Shown piece by piece: positions 58,698 through 64,000 of a DNA stretch of 64,000 nt. Origin of the DNA: an uncultured Phycisphaerae bacterium (GTDB lineage: Bacteria > Planctomycetota > Phycisphaerae > UBA1845 > Fen-1342). Below the pieces are notes generated by a model. It had not been told where the DNA came from and did no database searches. It saw only the letters and a program-made list of their open reading frames with translations. The number at the start of each line of letters is the position of its first letter. Position 1 is the first letter of the stretch. The translations under genes and the position numbers were made by a program. The stretch spans positions 1 to 64,000 of the forward strand of contig CALGJV010000001.1 of assembly GCA_937928595.1 (NCBI GenBank), read 5' to 3'.

Positions 58698-58725
58698 ATT
58701 ATCGCCGTGCCGCGCGCGGCCGCAA
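58698..58725 (-). promoter_or_regulatory. Promoter of the phosphodiesterase/GH unit
   Basis: On the minus strand TTGCGG (58725-58720), 16 bp, GATAAT (58703-58698), 32 nt before the ATG at 58665. Here the CGATAAT core has a TTG -35 box, showing that CGATAA can be an ordinary -10 region. Confidence 0.45.
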
Positions 58726-58739
58726 GGCCATGCATGTGG

Positions 58740-58767
58740 TTGTGCCGGGCCGGCGCGCGGCTATAGT
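58740..58767 (+). promoter_or_regulatory. Promoter of the 48-residue membrane peptide gene
   Basis: TTGTGC (58740-58745), 16 bp, TATAGT (58762-58767), 54 nt before the ATG. It is divergent from the phosphodiesterase promoter. Confidence 0.5.
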
Positions 58768-58821
58768 GGCCCGCTGACCTCCCATCGGCGGACATCCGGT
58801 CCGCCCGGAGTGGAGACACCC

Positions 58822-58968
58822 ATGCGACGGATGAAATTGGCGGTCCTGCTGGCGCTGAGCGGCACGCTGTTGGCGTTGGGGGAGTGCGGCTATCTGCTGG
58901 CGGACTTCGCCCTGCGGGCCCTGCTGTACCCGATGGCCAGTGAGCTCCTGTACCCGCAGGCCGCCTGA
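58822..58968 (+). CDS. 48-residue membrane or secreted peptide
   Basis: A small protein: MRRMKLAVLLALSGTLLALG, then ECGYLLADFALRALLYPMAS and ELLYPQAA. The basic start and hydrophobic stretch (5-19) look like a signal peptide or a membrane helix; a second, weaker amphipathic helix follows. It has its own sigma-70-type promoter and GGAG upstream of the ATG, which supports a real gene. Function unknown. The stop lies 12 bp before the convergent glpX stop. Confidence 0.6.
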   Translation: MRRMKLAVLLALSGTLLALGECGYLLADFALRALLYPMASELLYPQAA

Positions 58969-58980
58969 AGCGACGGGTTT

Positions 58981-60051
58981 CTAAAGACGGACGTGCCGGC
59001 CGACGCTGGCGAGCCGGATGGTCTTGCGCCGGAGGTCGTGATAGGCCTTGACGTAGCGAACGGTCCGTGAGCGGGCCCGCATCACGACGGAATACGTGAT
59101 CGCGATCGAACCGTTGATCTGCACGCCGCGCAGCATCGGGTTGTCCGTGATGCCGGATGCGACGAACACCACGTCTTCGCCGACGGCCATGTCCGCGCAG
59201 GTGAAGACGCGTCCGATGAGGTCCCCGTGGCCGGCACTCTCCAGCTGCTTGCGCTCGGCGTCGTCCCGGGGCCAGACGCGCGCCAGCAACTCACCGCCGA
59301 GGCAGCGGATCGCCGCGGCCGCGAGCACCGCCTCGGGCGAGCCGCCGATGCCCAGGTACACATCGACGTTGCTGTCGGGGATGCTCGGCGCGATCGCGGC
59401 CGCGATGTCGCCGTCGCTGATGAGTCGGATGGCGGCGCCGGTGCGGCGCACGTCGGCGATAAGCTGCTCGTGGCGCGGGCGATCGAGGAGGCAGACGGTC
59501 AGGTCGCGAACGCGCTTGCCGAGCTTGAGCGCGACGATTTCGAGGTTCTGCTCGACGCCGGCCTCGAGGCGGACCATGCCGGTGCCCTCGCGGACGCGCG
59601 GGCCGACGGCGATCTTCTCGACGTAGTAGCTGGGGATGGCGGCGAGGCGGCGGTCGTCGGCCTGCGAGCCCTTGGCGGCCGCGATGACCGAAAGCGCGCC
59701 GTTGAGCCCCTTGGCGGTCAGCGTGGTGCCGTCGATCGGATCGACGGCGATGCTGACGACCGGCGAGCCTTCCCGCCACGTGCCGAGCTTCTCGCCGAGA
59801 AAGATGCCCGGCGCCTCGTCCTTCTGGCCTTCGCCGATCGTGCAGGTGCCGCACATGTCGGTGATCTGGAGCATGCCGCGGATCGCGTCGGAAGCGGCGT
59901 CGTCGGCCGCGATCTTGTCGCCCTTGCCGATCCAGCGGTAGGTATTGAGCACCGCGGCCTCGCAGGCCCGCAGCAGGTCCATGCCCAGCAGTTCCTCGGT
60001 CTGCACGAGTGCCGGGTCCATGGGCGAATCCAGATTCTCGACCGGTGCCAT
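58981..60051 (-). CDS. glpX: Fructose-1,6-bisphosphatase class II
   Basis: A 356-residue GlpX-type phosphatase converting fructose 1,6-bisphosphate to fructose 6-phosphate in gluconeogenesis. Family motifs are GTCTIGEGQKDEAPGIFLGE and VSIAVDPIDGTTLTAKG (metal-binding Asp/Glu), plus DVYLGIGGSPEAVLAAAAIR. The C-terminal part GSIAITYSVVMRARSRTVRY is complete, followed by a basic end. A plausible promoter (TGGACA, 17 bp, TACGCT) lies upstream. Some family members also act on sedoheptulose bisphosphate. Confidence 0.93.
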   Translation of the reverse strand: MAPVENLDSPMDPALVQTEELLGMDLLRACEAAVLNTYRWIGKGDKIAADDAASDAIRGMLQITDMCGTCTIGEGQKDEAPGIFLGEKLGTWREGSPVVSIAVDPIDGTTLTAKGLNGALSVIAAAKGSQADDRRLAAIPSYYVEKIAVGPRVREGTGMVRLEAGVEQNLEIVALKLGKRVRDLTVCLLDRPRHEQLIADVRRTGAAIRLISDGDIAAAIAPSIPDSNVDVYLGIGGSPEAVLAAAAIRCLGGELLARVWPRDDAERKQLESAGHGDLIGRVFTCADMAVGEDVVFVASGITDNPMLRGVQINGSIAITYSVVMRARSRTVRYVKAYHDLRRKTIRLASVGRHVRL

Positions 60052-60094
60052 GCGTGTCTTCCTCCGACGTGACGACCCGCTCCTGACTCGGCTG

Positions 60095-60123
60095 AGCGTA
60101 GCCGCGGCCGCGGCGCCTGTCCA
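60095..60123 (-). promoter_or_regulatory. Sigma-70-type promoter of glpX
   Basis: On the minus strand TGGACA (60123-60118), 17 bp, TACGCT (60100-60095), 43 nt before the ATG at 60051. Confidence 0.5.
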
Positions 60124-60148
60124 GCCACGGCGGCGACCACGGAGGGGC

Positions 60149-60179
60149 TTGACAGGCCCCGCGGCCGGCCGGTTACGCT
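60149..60179 (+). promoter_or_regulatory. Promoter of the amidase gene
   Basis: A perfect TTGACA (60149-60154) and TACGCT (60174-60179) with a 19-bp spacer, 66 nt before the ATG at 60246. It is divergent from the glpX promoter. Confidence 0.45.
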
Positions 60180-60245
60180 GCCGCCCGACGCGGCCCGGTC
60201 CCACCGGGGCCGCCGGCGGCGAGGCCGAGCAGGAAGCGAGGTCCG

Positions 60246-60980
60246 ATGGGAACAAGCAGTGCGGCCAGGATGGCGGCGGCGGTCGCGGGCGGATGTCTCC
60301 TGGGAGTCTTTTCCGGCTGCGGCGGCGCGCCACGGACGCTCGCGCCGCTGCCGCCGCCGATCCTGAGCACGAAGGCGCCGCCGGGGCCGACGTTGCCGAC
60401 CGAGCCTCCCGGCCCGCAGCCGAAGCCGCTGCGGCGGATTCCCGGGGCGAAGATCGTGATTGATGCGGGGCACGGGGGGCTGGACCCCGGCGCGCTGGGC
60501 GTGGGGCCGGTGCCCGAGAAGCGGATCACGCTGGCCATCGCGCGCGAGGTCGCGCGCCGGCTCCGCGAGCGGGGGGCGACGGTGGTGATGGTCCGCGACG
60601 GGGACACGTTCGTGACGCTCGACGGGCGGGCGGCCGTGGCGGATCGACAGCGCGCGGACCTGTTCGTGTCGATTCACGCGGACTCGGCCAAGCGCGCCAG
60701 CGCGACCGGTGCGACGGTGTACGTGTCGCGGCGGGCCTCGCCGCAGAGCCTGGCGGCGGCCCAGCGGATCGTGGAGGCGTTTCGGGCCGGCGGCATCGAG
60801 ACGCGGGGGGTGGGCCGGGCGAACTACCGCGTGCTCGTGGCCCATTCGCGCCCGGGCGTGCTCGTGGAGTGCGGCTTCCTGTCGAACGCGGGCGAGGCGC
60901 GGCGGCTGAGCACGGCGGCCTACCAGGCGCGCGTGGCCGAAGCGATCGCCGATGGCATCGTGGCGTACGTGGCGCGGTGA
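60246..60980 (+). CDS. Lipoprotein N-acetylmuramoyl-L-alanine amidase (Amidase_3)
   Basis: A 244-residue peptidoglycan amidase. The lipobox FSGC places lipidated Cys25; a Pro-rich linker (26-65) follows. The catalytic domain has KIVIDAGHGGLDPGALG (zinc His), PEKRITLAIAREV (zinc Glu), LFVSIHADSAKR (zinc His) and VLVECGFLSNAGEA (catalytic Glu), all as in AmiA/B/C-type enzymes. It hydrolyses the bond between muramic acid and L-alanine in cell-wall turnover or separation. Presence fits a peptidoglycan-containing planctomycete. Confidence 0.92.
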   Translation: MGTSSAARMAAAVAGGCLLGVFSGCGGAPRTLAPLPPPILSTKAPPGPTLPTEPPGPQPKPLRRIPGAKIVIDAGHGGLDPGALGVGPVPEKRITLAIAREVARRLRERGATVVMVRDGDTFVTLDGRAAVADRQRADLFVSIHADSAKRASATGATVYVSRRASPQSLAAAQRIVEAFRAGGIETRGVGRANYRVLVAHSRPGVLVECGFLSNAGEARRLSTAAYQARVAEAIADGIVAYVAR

Positions 60981-60984
60981 ACAA

Positions 60985-61006
60985 GCCGGCACGGAGGCAC
61001 GCCGGT
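60985..61006. terminator. GC hairpin between convergent amidase and mcsB genes
   Basis: GCCGGC (60985-60990) can pair with GCCGGT (61001-61006), a 6-bp stem with one G-T pair and a 10-nt loop, between two converging genes. There is no T-tract, so terminator function is only possible. The loop and flanks contain the repeat GGCACGGAGGCACG. Confidence 0.3.
60988..61001. repeat. Second copy of GGCACGGAGGCACG
   Basis: Identical over 14 bases to 2791-2804. Both copies are intergenic. Confidence 0.45.
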
Positions 61007-61045
61007 CCGGGGCCGCGGAGGCCGAGAGGGTGCGGGCGGCACAGC

Positions 61046-62107
61046 TCAGTTTGAGCTGAGGCGCGTGCGGATGAAGGCGGCCCGCTCGATGCTGCGCTGT
61101 TCGCCGCTGAGGCGCTCGCCGTGGAGCTTCTGGAGGTGCGCGGGCTGGATCTGGAGGAACAACTCGTTGAGCGTCTGGAGATCCACCACGCTCAGCCGCC
61201 CAGTGTGCAGACCCATCCGCACGTGAGAGAGATACTGCATGGCCTCGTTGGAGCTCATCAGGCGCGCGCTGCGCAGAGCGCCGACGGCCCGCCAGATCTT
61301 GTCATCCAGGGCGTGCGGGCGCGTCCGCAGCAGCGCGTCGCGGGCGGCCAGTTCGTATTCGACGATGCGCGGGATCACCCGGGTGCGAAAGTCGTCGATG
61401 ATCTCGACTTCGCTGCGGCCGAGCGTGATCTGGTTTGACACCTGGAAGAAATCGCCCAACGCTTCGGTGCCCTCGCCGTGGAGGCCCCGGACCGCGAGCT
61501 TCAGGTCCCGGGCGGCCTGACCGACCTTCTCCAGCTCGTTCGTCAGCCGCAGCGCGGGCAGGTGCAGCATGACCGACACGCGGATGCCGGTGCCGACGTT
61601 CGTCGGACAGGCGGTCAGGTAGCCGAACTGCGGGTGAAATTCGTAATCGAGGTGCTCCTCGACGGCGTCGTCGATGGCGTCGATCTGCCGCCACGCTTCC
61701 TCGACCTGGAGCCCGCTGCGCATGACCTGGATGCGGAGGTGATCCTCCTCGTTGATCATGATCGCGGCGGCCTCGGTCGGGTCGAAAGCCAGCCGGCGCG
61801 CGCCGACGCCTTCGGCGTGCTGGCGGCTGATGAGGTGCCGCTCGACCAGCAGGGCCCGGTCAAGTTCGTCGAGCTGCTCGACGTCGATGTGCACGAAGTC
61901 GCGCAGCAGGGGAGCCCGCCGGACCGCGGCGCTCACGGTGTCCGCGATGTCGCGCCGCGTCTCGGCCTCGGCCCGCGACAGGAAGGCGAACCCCCGCAAG
62001 TTGCGCGCGAGCCGCACCCGTGTCGAGATCACGATCTCGTGCAGAGGGCCGGTGCCGCGGAGCCACTCCCCGGCCTGGCGCACCACGAGATCGAGCGGAT
62101 TGCTCAT
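61046..62107 (-). CDS. mcsB: Protein-arginine kinase McsB
   Basis: A 353-residue phosphagen-kinase-fold enzyme that phosphorylates arginines in proteins, marking them for ClpCP in Firmicutes. Marks are HEIVISTRVRLARNLRGFAF, VERHLISRQHAEG, INEEDHLRIQVMRSGLQVEE, FGYLTACPTNVGTGIRVSVM (active-site loop with Cys) and QITLGRSEVEIIDDF. The C-terminal helical domain with the phospho-Arg site is present. The start overlaps the mcsA stop (ATGA). No ctsR or clpC gene adjoins in the window, unlike the Firmicutes operon. Confidence 0.93.
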   Translation of the reverse strand: MSNPLDLVVRQAGEWLRGTGPLHEIVISTRVRLARNLRGFAFLSRAEAETRRDIADTVSAAVRRAPLLRDFVHIDVEQLDELDRALLVERHLISRQHAEGVGARRLAFDPTEAAAIMINEEDHLRIQVMRSGLQVEEAWRQIDAIDDAVEEHLDYEFHPQFGYLTACPTNVGTGIRVSVMLHLPALRLTNELEKVGQAARDLKLAVRGLHGEGTEALGDFFQVSNQITLGRSEVEIIDDFRTRVIPRIVEYELAARDALLRTRPHALDDKIWRAVGALRSARLMSSNEAMQYLSHVRMGLHTGRLSVVDLQTLNELFLQIQPAHLQKLHGERLSGEQRSIERAAFIRTRLSSN

Positions 62108-62604
62108 GAGCGCTCGAGCTCCCGGATCCGATCCCGCAACTCGGCGGCGCGCTCGTAGTCTTCGCCCGCCACCGCTTCCTCGAGCTGCCGCTTCAGGCGC
62201 CGGATGTCGAGCTGCGGCTTGCGGACGACGCCGAGCGACTTGGGTGTCTTGCCGACATGCGTAGCCGAGCCGCCGTGCGTCCGCTCCATCAGCCGTGTGA
62301 GTGGTTCCTTGAACACTTCGTAGTCGTGCGCACAGCCCAGCAGACCCTGGTTGCGGAACTCGACGTAGCTGATCCCGCACTCCTCGCACACCAGGTTGCT
62401 GACGTCCGCCCCGGCGCCTTTGCCGGCGGCGATGAAGTTCTCGAGCAGCTCGTTGAGGTCGACCGTCGGTTTGCCGGCGTTCAACAGGCCCTCGTGCGCA
62501 GCGCAGGCATCGCACAGGTGGCGTTCGACCTTGGCGCCCGCCCGGTCAATGTTCGTCAGGTGAAAGGTCGCCTGCGCCTTTTTGCAGCGCTCGCAGAGCC
62601 CCAT
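62104..62604 (-). CDS. mcsA: McsA, activator of the arginine kinase
   Basis: A 166-residue zinc protein. N-terminal MGLCERCKKA and RHLCDACAAHEG form one zinc site; LVCEECGISYVEFRNQGLLG with CAHDYEVF forms another. The C-terminal UVR domain is DIRRLKRQLEEAVAGEDYER, AAELRDRIREL. McsA binds and stimulates McsB. AGGAG lies 7 nt before the ATG, and a strong promoter (TTGACG, 17 bp, TAACAT) lies upstream, so mcsA-mcsB is a complete two-gene operon. Confidence 0.92.
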   Translation of the reverse strand: MGLCERCKKAQATFHLTNIDRAGAKVERHLCDACAAHEGLLNAGKPTVDLNELLENFIAAGKGAGADVSNLVCEECGISYVEFRNQGLLGCAHDYEVFKEPLTRLMERTHGGSATHVGKTPKSLGVVRKPQLDIRRLKRQLEEAVAGEDYERAAELRDRIRELERS

Positions 62605-62632
62605 GTACCGCTCCTGTCCTCTGTTCCGCCCG

Positions 62633-62661
62633 ATGTTAGATTCGCCGCCAGGGGCCGTCAA
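62633..62661 (-). promoter_or_regulatory. Sigma-70-type promoter of mcsAB
   Basis: On the minus strand TTGACG (62661-62656), 17 bp, TAACAT (62638-62633), 28 nt before the ATG at 62604. This is the most canonical promoter in the window. No CtsR-type direct repeat is visible around it. Confidence 0.6.
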
Positions 62662-62722
62662 GAATCGGAACGCCCGCGCCCCGCGGCGGTGCGTATCGGA
62701 CGCGCGCCGCCCGCCGGAAGCG

Positions 62723-62751
62723 TTGCCGACCGGCGCGTCCCGCCGTACGCT
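62723..62751 (+). promoter_or_regulatory. Sigma-70-type promoter of dapL
   Basis: TTGCCG (62723-62728), 17 bp, TACGCT (62746-62751), 43 nt before the ATG at 62795. Confidence 0.5.
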
Positions 62752-62794
62752 GGCAGATCGCGGCCGGGCCGGCCGCGGAGCCGAGGTGCACCGC

Positions 62795-63964
62795 ATGAAG
62801 TTCGTCGAGACCGAGCGGATCCGGGCACTGCCACCCTACCTGTTCCTCGATATCGATCGGAAGAAGCGTGCCGCGCTCGAGGCCGGGCGCGACGTGATCG
62901 ACTTCGGGATGGGGGATCCCGACCAGCCCACGCACGCCTTCATCATCGACGCCATGAACGCGGCCCTGCGCAAGCCCGCGAACCACCGTTACCCCATCGG
63001 CGGCGGGCTGGCGCCGTTTCGACGCGCGATCGCCGAGTTCGTCCAGCGCCGCTACGGGGTGACGGTCGATCCGACACGCGAGGTGCTCGCGCTGATCGGC
63101 AGCAAGGAGGGCATCGGCCACCTGCCTCTGGCGGTGGTCAACCCGGGGCAGACGGTTCTGATTCCCTCGCCGGGCTACCCGGTCTACCGCGCGGGGACGA
63201 TCTTCGCCGGCGGCGTGCCGCACGTCTTCGAGCTGGCCCCCGAACGCGACTGGAGACCGGACTTCAGCACGATTCCCAGCGAAGTCGCCAAGCAGGCGGT
63301 CCTGATCTTCCTCAATTACCCCAACAACCCGACCGGGGCGACGGCCGACCTGAAGTTCCTGGCCGAGGCCGTGGCGTTCGCGCGGGAGTACGGTCTGTTA
63401 CTGGCCTACGACGCGGCCTACAACGACCTCTACCTGGCGGACGAGCGGCCGCCGAGCGTGCTCCAGGTGCCCGGGGCCCGCGACGTGGCGATCGAGTTCC
63501 ACTCGGCCTCGAAGACGTTCAACATGACCGGCTGGCGCATCGGGTTCGCGTTGGGCAACGCGGAGGTCCTCAGCGCGCTGCTCAGGATCAAGTCGAACCT
63601 CGACACCGGTGTGTTCGGCGCGATCCAGGAGGCGACCGCCGCGGCGTACGCCGGCATCGACCGGCCGGAACTGCACGCGTCCCGAGAGCTGTACCGGGCC
63701 CGCGCAACGCGGATGGTAGCGGGGCTGCGGGCGTGCGGCTTCGAGGTCGCGCCGCCGAAGGCGACGTTCTACGTCTGGCCGCGGGTGCCGCGCGGGTACG
63801 ATTCGCTGCGGCTGTGTACGAAGCTGCTCGACGAGGCCGACGTCGTGTGCGTGCCGGGGATCGGCTTCGGACCCAACTGCGATGCGTACGTGCGCTTCTC
63901 GCTGAGCGTGCCGGACGAGCGCATCGACGAGGCGCTCACGCGGATGCGCCGACTGAAGTGGTGA
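62795..63964 (+). CDS. dapL: LL-diaminopimelate aminotransferase-like
   Basis: A 389-residue PLP enzyme of fold type I. Marks are VIDFGMGDPDQPTHAFIIDA near the start, LALIGSKEGIGHLPLAVVNP, IFLNYPNNPTGATADLKFLA, and the PLP lysine in FHSASKTFNMTGWRIGFALG. This pattern (EFHSxSKTFNMTGWRIGF) is that of DapL-type enzymes that make LL-diaminopimelate directly from tetrahydrodipicolinate for lysine and peptidoglycan. A general aspartate/alanine aminotransferase is the alternative. GAGG lies 8 nt before the ATG. Confidence 0.87.
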   Translation: MKFVETERIRALPPYLFLDIDRKKRAALEAGRDVIDFGMGDPDQPTHAFIIDAMNAALRKPANHRYPIGGGLAPFRRAIAEFVQRRYGVTVDPTREVLALIGSKEGIGHLPLAVVNPGQTVLIPSPGYPVYRAGTIFAGGVPHVFELAPERDWRPDFSTIPSEVAKQAVLIFLNYPNNPTGATADLKFLAEAVAFAREYGLLLAYDAAYNDLYLADERPPSVLQVPGARDVAIEFHSASKTFNMTGWRIGFALGNAEVLSALLRIKSNLDTGVFGAIQEATAAAYAGIDRPELHASRELYRARATRMVAGLRACGFEVAPPKATFYVWPRVPRGYDSLRLCTKLLDEADVVCVPGIGFGPNCDAYVRFSLSVPDERIDEALTRMRRLKW

Positions 63965-64000
63965 CTCCGCCGCGGCCCACGACCCCGCCCGAACCCGAAA

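Noticed and set aside
1-64000. CRISPR arrays, integrase/att sites, toxin-antitoxin pairs, phage genes
   Set aside because: I found no regular direct-repeat array, no integrase and no typical small paired genes. The single tRNA has no adjacent repeat or integrase to suggest an attachment site.

Overview
The window is about 64 kb of very GC-rich bacterial DNA, most likely from the Planctomycetota and probably a Phycisphaerae-like lineage. The lineage call is an inference from gene content. The evidence is a PEP-CTERM protein, a large exosortase-A-type exopolysaccharide (EPS) locus, McsA/McsB, a DapL-type lysine-pathway aminotransferase, and lipid A genes (lpxD, lpxI) that imply an LPS outer membrane. 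Only one RNA gene is visible, tRNA-Arg(TCG). No rRNA, CRISPR array, integrase or complete insertion sequence was seen. A transposase-like C-terminal fragment lies at the left edge.

Left part (1-14.5 kb), mixed housekeeping genes: transposase remnant, PEP-CTERM protein, archaeal-type phosphoglycerate mutase, lpxD, lpxI, a VWA (CoxE-like) protein, tRNA-Arg, rpmH, transketolase, an SDR epimerase, trpA, a YfhO-like membrane protein, a small lipoprotein and a NUDIX hydrolase.

Centre (14.5-50 kb), a roughly 35 kb EPS locus. A rightward unit encodes Wza-like export lipoprotein, chain-length protein, tyrosine autokinase with a Tyr-rich tail, a FemAB-like transferase and two glycosyltransferases. Opposite it stands an ExeA-like ATPase. 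Then come a zinc-ribbon membrane protein and a DUF3473-type deacetylase. A six-gene leftward unit (33.45 to 24.64 kb, nearly every junction a 4-nt overlap) encodes three glycosyltransferases, an O-antigen-ligase-type polymerase/ligase, a double GT4 fusion and a CapK/PaaK-like AMP ligase. Next are a VanZ protein, a lipoprotein, the initiating polyprenyl-phosphate sugar transferase, and a deacetylase/GNAT/methyltransferase unit. The locus ends with a Wzm/Wzt ABC exporter unit, more glycosyltransferases and an MFS transporter. It holds most parts needed to start, extend, modify, polymerise and export a polysaccharide, apparently with both Wza/Wzc-type and ABC-type machinery. The exosortase itself is not in the window.

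Right part (50-64 kb): secreted HEAT/TPR and proline-tailed proteins, gamma-carbonic anhydrase-like protein, aldo-keto reductase, secreted SNase-like protein, YmdB-type phosphoesterase, a GH113-like hydrolase coupled to a lipoprotein phosphodiesterase, a 48-aa membrane peptide, GlpX, a lipoprotein amidase, McsA-McsB and DapL.

Promoter-like signals fall into three groups. Several right-hand genes have TTG-N16/19-TANNNT boxes. At least five genes have a TANNNT box only 5-8 nt before the start codon and no Shine-Dalgarno, suggesting leaderless mRNAs. Most EPS transcription units have a CGATA(A/G/T) element, usually CCGATAAG or CCGATAAC, oriented toward the first gene and without an obvious TTG -35 box. 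All functions are read from sequence motifs and remembered family features; no database search was possible.
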